DNA of 16,080 nt. Source: an uncultured Ruminococcus sp. (GTDB taxonomy: Bacteria > Bacillota > Clostridia > Oscillospirales > Ruminococcaceae). The notes below the pieces were generated by a model. It saw nothing but the letters and a program-made list of their open reading frames with translations, was not told where the DNA came from and did not search any database. A program made the position numbers and the translations under genes. Shown in pieces: positions 1 through 7,326 of the stretch. Every line of letters begins with the position of its first letter. Positions within the stretch are counted from its first letter, which is position 1. The stretch is from the NCBI GenBank assembly GCA_937942105.1, contig CALDFS010000218.1, positions 1-16,080 on the forward strand, read 5' to 3'.

Positions 1-115
1 GCGGCTAAACGCCGCTCACGCGCCTTGCGCTTAGACCTCCGCTGCCAAAAGTGCGGTAGGGCGCGCCTCCCGCTGAGCGAAACACTCTACAACAACTAAC
101 GATAGGCGAATATAA
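1..115. other. Non-coding left edge with palindromic GC-rich sequence
   Basis: No supportable gene lies here. The first bases form a short palindrome (GCGGC-taaac-GCCGC, positions 1-15). The 11-mer CGGCTAAACGC at 2-12 recurs exactly in the hairpin arm of the 210-bp repeats at 3838-3848 and 4048-4058. The stretch is GC-rich compared with the following AT-rich terminator region. It may be the end of a dispersed intergenic repeat cut by the window edge, but one shared 11-mer is weak support. Confidence 0.3.
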
Positions 116-151
116 CTAAAAAAGCTCCAAACCATCACAGCTTGGAGCTTT
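116..151 (-). terminator. Rho-independent terminator of the MATE gene
   Basis: A perfect 10-bp stem (AAAGCTCCAA at 121-130 pairs with TTGGAGCTTT at 142-151) encloses an 11-base loop. Read on the minus strand, the right arm runs into a T-rich stretch (GAGCTTTTTTAG). It lies 27 bases beyond the stop of the minus-strand MATE gene, as expected of its terminator. Confidence 0.8.
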
Positions 152-177
152 CTTTATTTATATCTGCTCTTGGCGAG

Positions 178-1587
178 TCACCATTTCCCCTCCGCCTTAG
201 CCTTCTTAACCATCTTCCCGAAGATAACAAGGAAACAAATAGTATGTGCAAGCGTTGCCATTATCCATGATATCGGATATGAAAGGAACAGCACCGTCAG
301 CGATTTCGCAGGGTCGTTGTTAACGGATGCCTTGTACTGCGCAAAGTAGGTGAATATCCATATCATCCTGAACCCGCATACAAATGCAATCGTTCCGACA
401 GTCGGCAGGACTGAGTGCCCTATTCCGCGCAGAAGTCCCACCATTACGTCCATAGTGCCGTCAAGGAAGTAGGTCAGAAGTATAACCGACATTCTTATAA
501 CTCCGAACTCGATCTCCGCCTGAGAGTCGGTGTAGATGGAAAGAAGCTGCGCGCCGAAAAACCGCACGATAACTCCAAGACCGAATCCGACTGCGGTTAC
601 AAGTCCCATGCATTCAAAAGCAACCGTCTTGATTCTGCGGTACTTCTCTGCGCCGAAGTTCTGGCTGGTGAAGGTTATCGCCGCCTGGTATACCGAGTTC
701 ATGGCCATATAGATAAAGCCCTCGATATTTGCTGCGGCGCCGCTTCCCGCCATGGCTGCGTCACCGAAGAAGTTTATAGACGACTGTATGATAACATTTG
801 AGATGGAAAAGATGGAGCCTTGAATGCCCGCCGGAAGTCCAACCGAAAGTATATTCAAAAGCTTATCCTTGTGTATGCGGAGCTTTTTGATGTAGAGCTT
901 TATAGCGCCGTCGGAATGGATAAGGCAGGCGAGCACCAGCACAGCCGATACCACCTGAGAGATGATGGTTGCGAGCGCAACACCGGCAACGTCCATCTTA
1001 AAGACTATTACGAAGATAAGGTTAAGTATAACGTTGATAACGCCGGAAATTGAAAGATAGTAAAGCGGGCGCTTGGTATCTCCTACAGCCCTTAAAACCG
1101 CCGCGCCGAAGTTGTAAAGCATATTTGCAGGCATACCTATAAAATATATCTTAACATAAAGCGCGGAAAGGTCGATTACGTTTTCGGGGGAATCCATCAG
1201 CTCAAGCATGCCCTTGGCAGCGAAGAAGCCGAAAATTCCCACTGCCACTCCGCATATCGCGGCAACGGCAATAGAAGTGTGAACAGTCTCGCTCACATCC
1301 TTCATCCTGCCTGCGCCGAAGTGCTGGGCAACAACTACGCTCGTTCCCACCGACAGTCCCATAAAAACGTTTACAATAAGGTTGATGAGCGCGCCGGTTG
1401 AGCTTACCGCCGCCAGTGAAGCGTCGCTGCCCCATCTGCCTACTACAACTATGTCCGCCGCGTTGTATAAAAGCTGAAGCGTTCCCATTAAAAGAAGCGG
1501 AAGGGTGAATCTTACTATTTTCGGGAAGATTGAGCCGGTCGTCATATCCATGCTTCTGTCCCTTGATTTTAGCGAATTTACTGACAC
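178..1587 (-). CDS. MATE-family multidrug/cation efflux transporter
   Basis: The 469-residue polytopic membrane protein has the usual MATE length and the characteristic opening: a short polar N-terminus with an MDMTTGSI motif, then LPLLLMGTLQLLYNAADIVV and VGRWG. About twelve hydrophobic segments follow, in two repeated halves. MATE proteins exchange drugs or metabolites for Na+ or H+ across the cytoplasmic membrane; the substrate cannot be told from sequence. The start is a GTG at 1585-1587 with AGAGG eight bases upstream. An ATG at 1549-1551, also with an AAGGG eight bases upstream, would remove twelve residues. I prefer the GTG because relatives usually carry a short polar stretch before the MTTGS-like motif. 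The gene is monocistronic, with its own terminator downstream, and is divergent from the glycoside hydrolase gene. No linked regulator is visible. It could equally be a metabolite exporter. Confidence 0.9.
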   Translation of the reverse strand: MSVNSLKSRDRSMDMTTGSIFPKIVRFTLPLLLMGTLQLLYNAADIVVVGRWGSDASLAAVSSTGALINLIVNVFMGLSVGTSVVVAQHFGAGRMKDVSETVHTSIAVAAICGVAVGIFGFFAAKGMLELMDSPENVIDLSALYVKIYFIGMPANMLYNFGAAVLRAVGDTKRPLYYLSISGVINVILNLIFVIVFKMDVAGVALATIISQVVSAVLVLACLIHSDGAIKLYIKKLRIHKDKLLNILSVGLPAGIQGSIFSISNVIIQSSINFFGDAAMAGSGAAANIEGFIYMAMNSVYQAAITFTSQNFGAEKYRRIKTVAFECMGLVTAVGFGLGVIVRFFGAQLLSIYTDSQAEIEFGVIRMSVILLTYFLDGTMDVMVGLLRGIGHSVLPTVGTIAFVCGFRMIWIFTYFAQYKASVNNDPAKSLTVLFLSYPISWIMATLAHTICFLVIFGKMVKKAKAEGKW

Positions 1588-1664
1588 GTCTGATACCTCT
1601 ATATCTGCAAATGTAATAATTTAAAAAAGCACAAAAGCCATTATCCAGCCAATATGCGTTTTTT

Positions 1665-1693
1665 ATTTTACTACTTTATTATTTTAATTTCAA
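1665..1693 (-). promoter_or_regulatory. Candidate sigma-A promoter for the MATE gene
   Basis: On the minus strand a TTGAAA (-35, plus positions 1688-1693) and TAAAAT (-10, 1665-1670) are separated by exactly 17 bases. The site is about 80 bases upstream of the GTG start. The region is very AT-rich, so chance matches are likely and support is moderate. Confidence 0.45.
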
Positions 1694-1793
1694 CTGTTTT
1701 TTCGTTTTTTCATGATGGTTTTTTGATATTCTCCCACTCCGTCAAAAAATCGGTTAAGACTGGTGAATTATTATGCAAAATTCTATAAAACGG

Positions 1794-1822
1794 TTGACTT
1801 CTCCGAAATTATGCCGTATACT
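1794..1822 (+). promoter_or_regulatory. Sigma-A promoter for the glycoside hydrolase gene
   Basis: TTGACT (1794-1799), a 17-base spacer and TATACT (1817-1822) make a near-consensus promoter about 148 bases before the likely start codon. A palindrome GCAGA-N7-TCTGC at 1830-1846 lies over the expected transcription start and could be an operator. The implied leader is about 140 bases long. It contains a further hairpin, GCCGTTT (1884-1890) with AAACGGC (1918-1924). I recognise no known riboswitch in it. Confidence 0.7.
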
Positions 1823-1969
1823 TTCAATTGCAGAATATTAATCTGCGTTTTATGATGACGCGCGCGCGATATCCTTCAAAAAAGCCGTTTCGGGCGATTT
1901 TAGGGATTTTACCGCGCAAACGGCATAAAATATGAAATCAAAAATAAGGTCTTTGAAAGGAAGATGACT

Positions 1970-3418
1970 ATGGATATTACCAACCCCGAGGTATACTCCC
2001 TGCACATGGGCAAGGCCAAGTGCGCGGTCGATTTAGGCGACGGCAGCGAAAGAGGAGAATACGTCAATCAGGATTACATCTTGAACAAACTGGGCAGACC
2101 ACACCGCGCCGTAAACCTTATGTACTGCTACTATCCTTTGGACAAGGGATGGCCGGTGCGCGCAAGCGTAGCCTTCCCGCCGGTGGATAAGTCAAACGCA
2201 TGGGGCTACCCTTATGATGATTACTTCCCCTACCGCGGGGGACTGGAGGGCAAAAAGGACGACCCGGTATTCGAGCAGATGCGCGATATCCGCCGCCACG
2301 GGCAGGACGTTATACTCACCCTGACAGTAGACCCTGCCGTTTCGGACGAGCATCTTATAGCCATCGCTAAGGATTTGCTTCCGTTCGGAAGAATAATGAT
2401 AAGGATCAATCACGAGGCTACTGGCAGCTGGTTCTCCTTTAACAAGAGGGCGTCTTATAAGGAGGTTGCGGATTTCTTTGCCCGCTTCGCGAAGATAATA
2501 CATAAGTATGCACCGAATGTTAAAACCATTCTCTGCGCGGGCGCGGCAGGGGAGGAAAGGGAATCCCCCGAAAAAATCGGCATGGAGGAGCTTTTCTTGG
2601 AAGCCGCCAAGGAGACGGATATATGGTCGATAGACAAATATATGTCTCTGCACTGGGGCTGGCCGAACGACGTTGCCCTTAAAGGCGGACATTCCCACGG
2701 CTATACCGGCGCTGCGCCTGTCTACGACTGCTGCAAGGCGACATATGAGCGCTACAAGGAAATAACCGGCATGGATAAGCCGATGGTAATGAGCGAGCAC
2801 AACGCCGACGGCGACGTTACCGGTCCTTACGACCAGTGCAGAATCTTCCGCCGCTTCTGCGATATGCTTGTTGAGAACAAGGGCGACTGGCTCACCGGCT
2901 TTACCATGTATCAGTTCCGCGACAGGGGCAGATTGGGCTTGGAATGGGAAGACCCCAACAACCCCGAGGTGGGAATAGAGCTTCCGCTTCTCCGTGAGTA
3001 TCGTGATATCATCCACAGCGAATGGTTCAGCCCGGAAATGACGGTGGGCGGTAAGCTTACCCTTCCCGCAAAGCTCCGCTGGGGCGGCTCGGAGGACGCT
3101 GAGGGAATATCCATCCCCTTAAAATTTGAGGATAACCCCGTTTTCTGCGAGCTGACCTTTGATGAGGATGATGCTTCCAACCTTATGCTGGAGATAAACG
3201 GCAGATGGTTCTATAAGTCCCCGAACTGCCGCTATATCGACCTTATGCCGGCGTTCTTCGATAAGAAGCTTGAACCGAATACATCGCTTGATTTAAAGAT
3301 ATTCGCGCCCCCGGCAAGCGGCGAAAACGCCCCCGGCGAGGTGGATTGCTATTCAGTAATAGAAAAGCTTCCGAAGATAAGAATAGATTACGAGCCTCCG
3401 ATACCCTTTACTATATAA
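1970..3418 (+). CDS. GH26-like (clan GH-A) glycoside hydrolase, cytoplasmic
   Basis: The 482-residue protein has the hallmarks of a clan GH-A retaining glycosidase. Residues 144-153 (RINHEATGSW) match the GH26 acid/base motif R-x-x-HE-x-x-G-x-W, with H148 and E149. A second glutamate at the end of a strand, E276 in VMSEHNADGD, is placed as the nucleophile. Aromatic-rich segments (YCYYPLDKGW, MSLHWGW, FTMYQF) fit sugar-binding loops. Residues from about 345 to the end look like a beta-sandwich add-on. No signal peptide or membrane segment is seen, so it probably acts on imported oligosaccharides; GH26 members include beta-mannanases, but the substrate is not determined here. The ATG at 1970 is preferred to the one at 1964: AAAGGA is about eight bases before 1970 but only two or three before 1964. 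The gene stands alone between its promoter and a hairpin at 3440-3476. Assignment to exactly GH26 rather than a sister family is uncertain. Confidence 0.65.
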   Translation: MDITNPEVYSLHMGKAKCAVDLGDGSERGEYVNQDYILNKLGRPHRAVNLMYCYYPLDKGWPVRASVAFPPVDKSNAWGYPYDDYFPYRGGLEGKKDDPVFEQMRDIRRHGQDVILTLTVDPAVSDEHLIAIAKDLLPFGRIMIRINHEATGSWFSFNKRASYKEVADFFARFAKIIHKYAPNVKTILCAGAAGEERESPEKIGMEELFLEAAKETDIWSIDKYMSLHWGWPNDVALKGGHSHGYTGAAPVYDCCKATYERYKEITGMDKPMVMSEHNADGDVTGPYDQCRIFRRFCDMLVENKGDWLTGFTMYQFRDRGRLGLEWEDPNNPEVGIELPLLREYRDIIHSEWFSPEMTVGGKLTLPAKLRWGGSEDAEGISIPLKFEDNPVFCELTFDEDDASNLMLEINGRWFYKSPNCRYIDLMPAFFDKKLEPNTSLDLKIFAPPASGENAPGEVDCYSVIEKLPKIRIDYEPPIPFTI

Positions 3419-3439
3419 ATAGTATATAAGCATACCATG

Positions 3440-3476
3440 TTCCTCCCCGAAGCGCAGATAAGCATTCGGGGAGGAA
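3440..3476 (+). terminator. Hairpin after the glycoside hydrolase gene
   Basis: A perfect 12-bp stem (TTCCTCCCCGAA, 3440-3451, with TTCGGGGAGGAA, 3465-3476) encloses a 13-base loop 21 bases after the stop codon. It is strong enough to act as a terminator or 3'-end stabiliser. The usual run of T is missing on either strand, so intrinsic termination is uncertain. Confidence 0.5.
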
Positions 3477-3515
3477 TTCAGAAAAGAAAGTCAATGATTT
3501 TTTGCATTTCTGCCA

Positions 3516-3544
3516 TTGACAAAACGGTTTTTTTGTGATACAAT
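3516..3544 (+). promoter_or_regulatory. Strong sigma-A promoter of tRNA-Leu
   Basis: A perfect TTGACA (3516-3521) and a TACAAT (3539-3544) are separated by 17 bases, with the -10 ending 31 bases before the mature tRNA 5' end. Such near-consensus promoters are typical of tRNA genes. Confidence 0.85.
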
Positions 3545-3575
3545 ATCAAAGTCGCAGAAAGCGGCAATATAATAA

Positions 3576-3662
3576 GCAGGTATGGCGGAATTGGCAGACG
3601 CGCATGGTTCAGGTCCATGTGAGAGCAATTTCATGCAGGTTCAAGTCCTGTTACCTGCACCA
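3576..3662 (+). tRNA. tRNA-Leu (anticodon CAG)
   Basis: The 87-base gene folds into a class II tRNA. The acceptor stem is GCAGGTA (3576-3582) with TACCTGC (3652-3658). The anticodon stem CATGG/CCATG encloses the loop TTCAGGT, giving anticodon CAG at 3610-3612, which reads CUG leucine codons. A long variable arm follows (TGAGAGCAATTTCATG region). The T-arm is CAGG-TTCAAGT-CCTG, then discriminator A and an encoded CCA (3660-3662). The gene stands alone with its own promoter and terminator. The extra arm and anticodon loop together leave little doubt about leucine identity. Confidence 0.96.
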
Positions 3663-3700
3663 AATAGGAAAGGCTCCTTATAGGAGCCTTTCCTATTTGG
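3660..3700 (+). terminator. 19-bp palindromic terminator overlapping the tRNA CCA end
   Basis: Positions 3660-3678 pair perfectly with 3682-3700 around a 3-base loop. The stem starts inside the CCA of the tRNA. The core GGCTCC/GGAGCC is followed by TTTCCTATTT, giving terminator character within the outer stem. Allowing a GC/AT mismatch, pairing extends outward to GTTACCT (3650-3656) with AGGTGAC (3704-3710), so the inverted repeat includes the 3' half of the tRNA acceptor region. It should terminate in either direction. Confidence 0.8.
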
Positions 3701-3704
3701 TATA

Positions 3705-4140
3705 GGTGACATTCTGCGAACTTGCAGTAGATGCGGGGCAGATAAGAAAATATAGCTTTCAAATACCGCAAAAAGCGTAAAAGCAAAACAAAAGTCCGGC
3801 GCTAAACTGAGCATCGTCGCGTTTAGCCGTGTCCGCCCGGCTAAACGCTGTTCAAGTCCCGGCGCCCTGCCAAGCCAATATCAAGGCGCAAAAGGGTCTT
3901 TTTTAGTTGGTGCGGGTGACATTCTGCGAACTTGCAGTAGATGCGGGGCAGATAAGAAAATATAGCTTTCAAATACCGCAAAAAGCGTAAAAGCAAAACA
4001 AAAGTCCGGCGCTAAACTGAGCATCGTCGCGTTTAGCCGTGTCCGCCCGGCTAAACGCTGTTCAAGTCCCGGCGCCCTGCCAAGCCAATATCAAGGCGCA
4101 AAAGGGTCTTTTTTAGTTGGTGCAGGTGACATTCTGCGAA
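3705..4140. repeat. 210-bp tandem direct repeat, two full copies plus 16 bases
   Basis: Units 3705-3914 and 3915-4124 are identical apart from the last base (g versus a), and the first 16 bases of a third unit (GGTGACATTCTGCGAA) lie at 4125-4140. Each unit begins with a short CTGC/GCAG hairpin segment, passes through an A-rich stretch, and then carries an 11-bp stem (GCGTTTAGCCG/CGGCTAAACGC; 3819-3829 with 3838-3848). GTTCAAGTCC follows, matching the tRNA T-loop region, then CCCGGCGCCCTGCCA, and the unit ends with GGTCTTTTTTAGTTGGTG. No open reading frame is convincing. Perfect identity implies a recent duplication or an assembly collapse/expansion. Confidence 0.95.
3819..3848. repeat. Hairpin inside repeat unit 1 (same at 4029-4058)
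   Basis: The perfect 11-bp inverted repeat GCGTTTAGCCG / CGGCTAAACGC has an 8-base loop and occurs once in each 210-bp unit. An upstream GCTAAAC at 3801-3807 could pair with the same GTTTAGC, giving a mutually exclusive alternative fold. It is palindromic, so it could act in DNA or RNA. The function is unknown. Confidence 0.8.
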
Positions 4141-4437
4141 CAACGTTTCCTTCACCGAATTAAAAATCCTGATACTACATAATAGCTCCCCGCACCAGCA
4201 CATCCAGGACCAAGCGAATATGAACGGATATAAAGCAGAGGCAAATATATGCATCAGGGAATGCATTTTACAGCTCTATTATTCAATTGGCGCGCTAAAA
4301 AAATTGATTTTCCTGTTAATTTACATTTATTATTGTAATCTTCGATAAAAACAAGCGAAAAAGCAAAACATAATCTATGTGTTGTGCCAATTATTCGTGC
4401 GAAAAGCGGAATTTGATATAAAAAAGGCTCAAAAAAC
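4141..4437. other. AT-rich non-coding spacer before the transporter promoter
   Basis: No plausible coding frame, RNA gene or known regulatory element is seen. A repeated ATGCAT pair (4249-4254 and 4261-4266) is the only local symmetry. The stretch separates the tandem repeats from the importer promoter. Confidence 0.5.
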
Positions 4438-4466
4438 TTGACAAGTAGGTGGCTTTGTGATAAAAT
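4438..4466 (+). promoter_or_regulatory. Strong sigma-A promoter of the peptide transporter operon
   Basis: Perfect TTGACA (4438-4443), 17-base spacer, TAAAAT (4461-4466). The base pattern TGTG just before the -10 is also favourable. It is placed to give a leader of about 115-120 bases ahead of the binding-protein start at 4590 and is the only strong promoter seen for the operon. Confidence 0.8.
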
Positions 4467-4589
4467 GTATAACAAAATCATGATAGAGTTTAATGTGAAG
4501 CTGTAAAAGGGTAAAGTATTTCTCTTGTATAGCGCCGCATAAGCTCCTTTGTGATTTCAAAACTTAAATATTATATGGAGGGAATTACA

Positions 4590-7235
4590 ATGGCAAAGAC
4601 ATGGAAAAGGTTTGCGGCATTGCTGCTTGCTGTTCTGATGGTTGTAACCGTCTTCGTTGGCTGCGGAAACAATGATGACGATACTAACAACCCTTCAGTA
4701 GGCAACAACGGTGACAACGTTGATAACGCTGACAATACCGATGACGCCGGCAATAATGTTGCTGATGTTACGTCAGGACCGATCACCTACCGCACCTATA
4801 CAACAGTTACCCCCAGTAACTGGAACGAATTAACCTATGAGAACAACAATGATACTCAGATTTTGAACTACCTCGTATCTTCTTTCTACGAATATGATTA
4901 CAAATTCGAGGATGATAAGAAGTTCAATGACGATGGTTCTATCAATGCTGAGGGCATCGTTCCCGGCGGCTTTGAAGTAAAGTATTCCGCTGCTACCAAG
5001 CTTGAGGATGTTACTTCTACCGTAGACGCTAAGTGGGGCTATACCGACGAGCAGAAGGCAGCCGGCAGCTATGCATGGCGCATCACCCTTCGTGAAGACC
5101 TTAAGTGGGACGATGGAACACCCATCACCACTGCTGACTTCATCTACACAATGCAGGAGCAGCTCAACCCTCTCTTCCAGAATATGAGAGCTTCCAGCTA
5201 CTACAACAACATTCTTATCAAGGGCGCAAGAAATTATGTTTACCAGGGTCAGTCCGTCTGGGTTGATAACGCTTCTACCGGCGATCCCGCTCTTGGTGTT
5301 GACCAGCTCGTAAAGGGCGAGGATGGCACCTACACCCTCGGCGGTGCTAAGGTTCACATCTCCCTTAAGGGCGCTTTGGGCTGGACCGGCGGCAACTCTT
5401 TGGCTGATTATGTTGACGCTTACGGCGAAGCCTACTTCAATATGACCAACTGGGATGCTCTTCTTGCTCTTGCAGATGAGAACGGCTATGTTGAAGTTAC
5501 CGATACTTCTATCGAATACCTTGGTTCCGTCATCAGCACTGATGCTTGGGGCGAAACCGCTGACAATGTAGTTTGCTACATGGAAACCTTCAAGGAATAT
5601 CCCGAAGTTTCCTTTGATAATGTAGGATATTATGCAGAAGACGATTACAATCTCGTTGTATGCCTTGATGCTCCTATCAAGTGCCTTAAGGAAGACGGCT
5701 CGCTTTCCTATGAAGCTGCCTACAGCTTCTCCAGCATGCCCCTTGTAAAGAAGGATCTTTATGAAAGCTGCAAGCAGGCTCCTGCTGAGGGTGCTACTCT
5801 TTGGACCTCTAACTACAACTCCAGCGTAGAAACCAGCGCAAGCTGGGGCCCCTACAAGCTCGCTGCTTTCCAGGCAGGTAAATCCTATGAGCTGGTTAAG
5901 AACGAAAACTGGTTCGGTTATGCTCTTGAAGACAACAAGAATCAGTATCTTGTAGACAAGATCTACTGCGAGCAGATCGCCGAAGTTGCTACTCAGTGGC
6001 TTAAGTTCCTCGGCGGTGAAATCGACGAAATCGGTCTTGATGTTGACCACAAGGCTGACTATCGTGACTCCAAGTATACTTACTATGCTCCCGGTTCAGG
6101 TACATTCGGTATTAACCTTTATGCCGACCTCGGCGTTCTGAAGAACAGCGGCCGCAACAACGGTATCCTTGCTATTGACGACTTCAGAAAGGCTATCTCC
6201 CTGTACTTCGACAGAGACGATTACAACGCAACTGTTTACACTTCACACAGACCTTGCTATGGTCTGCTTGGTCCATCCTACTACTATGATGTAGAAAACG
6301 GCGGCGTATACAGAAATACACAGTTCGCTAAGGAAGGCTTGCTCAGAGTTTATGGCTTCACCCAGAACGATGACGGCACATGGACCGACGGTACTAACTC
6401 CTACGCTGACTACGAGGCTGCTTACGAGGTTATGAACGGTATGAACCGTCCTCTTGCTAAGGAGCTTATCGAATCCGCTTACAAGGAACTTACCGAGAAT
6501 GCTGAAAAGTATGGCTATGATCCTTCTCAGAAGATCACCCTTAAGTTCGGTACTTCTGCTGATAACGAAAACACCCGCCGTCAGTACGATTACATGGTTA
6601 AGTTCTTCAATGACCTTGTTTCCGGCACTTCTCTCGAAGGCAAGCTCGATATTCCGTTCGATTCTTCGTTCGCAGAAAACTGGGCTACCGACTTCAAGGC
6701 CGGCGCTTATGACATTGCTACCGGTACCGGCTTCTCCGGCGGTGCTTTCGATCCCGCAGGCTTCCTGCAGTGCTACATGGATCCTAATGCAGGCTTGATG
6801 TACTCCGTATGGTGGGATGTTGAGAACGAAAAGCTTACCTACACAATGCCCGAAGGCGATTATGACGGTGCAGGCGAAGAGCTTACAATGTCTCTCTACA
6901 ACTGGTATTGCTGCCTGAACGGCATGGCTGAGAGCAGAGAGCAGCAGTTCACCTACAACTGGGGCGATGGATTTGCACCCAGCGATGCAAGACTTACTCT
7001 TCTTGCTAAGCTCGAGGAGGTTACCCTCGGCAAGTACTACAGCATTATGACAACTTCACAGTACAGTGCAACTGTTAACAGTGCTAAGTTTGCTCAGATT
7101 TCCGATGAATACAACACATTCATGGGCTTCGGCGGCACAAGATATCTGCGTCCGCAGTATAATGATGAGCAGTGGGCTCAGTTCGTTAAGGACAACAATA
7201 ACGACCTTAGCGCAGAGTACAAGAAAGTTGACTGA
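4590..7235 (+). CDS. Peptide-type ABC importer substrate-binding lipoprotein (SBP family 5), enlarged
   Basis: This is the ligand-capturing lipoprotein of an Opp/Dpp-type importer, anchored outside the membrane. The 881-residue chain starts with a basic N-terminus, a hydrophobic core and a lipobox-like FVGC with Cys25. An Asn/Asp-rich flexible linker follows (about residues 26-60). Residues 163-190 carry the family signature region (WRITLREDLKWDDGTPITTA, then DFIYTMQ). Typical family members have about 500-600 residues. Extra material is spread through the chain, clearly at about residues 225-330 before the sequence rejoins the family pattern. The ATG at 4590 is chosen because GGAGGG (4577-4582) lies seven bases upstream; the in-frame ATG at 4551 has no such site and would spoil the signal peptide. 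The gene is first in the operon, behind the strong promoter and followed by a hairpin, a layout that normally gives excess binding protein. The ligand is unknown; peptides are likeliest, but family 5 also binds sugars and metal chelates. Confidence 0.9.
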   Translation: MAKTWKRFAALLLAVLMVVTVFVGCGNNDDDTNNPSVGNNGDNVDNADNTDDAGNNVADVTSGPITYRTYTTVTPSNWNELTYENNNDTQILNYLVSSFYEYDYKFEDDKKFNDDGSINAEGIVPGGFEVKYSAATKLEDVTSTVDAKWGYTDEQKAAGSYAWRITLREDLKWDDGTPITTADFIYTMQEQLNPLFQNMRASSYYNNILIKGARNYVYQGQSVWVDNASTGDPALGVDQLVKGEDGTYTLGGAKVHISLKGALGWTGGNSLADYVDAYGEAYFNMTNWDALLALADENGYVEVTDTSIEYLGSVISTDAWGETADNVVCYMETFKEYPEVSFDNVGYYAEDDYNLVVCLDAPIKCLKEDGSLSYEAAYSFSSMPLVKKDLYESCKQAPAEGATLWTSNYNSSVETSASWGPYKLAAFQAGKSYELVKNENWFGYALEDNKNQYLVDKIYCEQIAEVATQWLKFLGGEIDEIGLDVDHKADYRDSKYTYYAPGSGTFGINLYADLGVLKNSGRNNGILAIDDFRKAISLYFDRDDYNATVYTSHRPCYGLLGPSYYYDVENGGVYRNTQFAKEGLLRVYGFTQNDDGTWTDGTNSYADYEAAYEVMNGMNRPLAKELIESAYKELTENAEKYGYDPSQKITLKFGTSADNENTRRQYDYMVKFFNDLVSGTSLEGKLDIPFDSSFAENWATDFKAGAYDIATGTGFSGGAFDPAGFLQCYMDPNAGLMYSVWWDVENEKLTYTMPEGDYDGAGEELTMSLYNWYCCLNGMAESREQQFTYNWGDGFAPSDARLTLLAKLEEVTLGKYYSIMTTSQYSATVNSAKFAQISDEYNTFMGFGGTRYLRPQYNDEQWAQFVKDNNNDLSAEYKKVD

Positions 7236-7268
7236 TTGTTCCCAATCGGTTGAGTAAGCCCGATATAC

Positions 7269-7311
7269 GAGGCGGGGGGAGTTTTTCCGCCCGCCTCCGT
7301 TTGTTTTAAGC
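7269..7311 (+). terminator. Hairpin after the binding-protein gene (attenuator-like)
   Basis: GAGGCGGG (7269-7276) pairs with CCCGCCTC (7290-7297) around a 13-base loop. CCGTTTGTTTTAAG follows, a short T-rich tail. It sits between the binding-protein and permease genes, where a leaky terminator would lower expression of the membrane parts relative to the binding protein. Confidence 0.65.
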
Positions 7312-7326
7312 GTTCTTCGCAGACAC

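Noticed and set aside
2192..3016. Open frame of 274 codons on the minus strand
   Set aside because: It is antisense to the glycoside hydrolase, whose motifs are intact, and its product has no recognisable features.
3845..3872. Second tRNA or tRNA pseudogene inside the repeat (GTTCAAGTCC ... CCCTGCCA)
   Set aside because: The bases flanking the T-loop-like sequence do not form a T-stem, no matching 5' acceptor strand is found, and no anticodon arm is present. At most it is a remnant.
3705..4140. CRISPR array
   Set aside because: The repeat unit is 210 bases with no variable spacers, and no cas genes are nearby. It is a simple tandem duplication.
3705..4140. Insertion sequence or integrated element
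   Set aside because: There is no transposase or integrase, and the 16-base partial third copy is the start of the same tandem unit, so it is not a target-site duplication.
4551..4589. Upstream start for the binding protein
   Set aside because: There is no ribosome site, and it would put 13 polar residues before the signal peptide.
4830..6050. Long open frame (406 codons) on the minus strand
   Set aside because: It lies wholly inside the binding-protein gene, has no ribosome site or family resemblance, and is explained by the codon pattern of the plus-strand gene.
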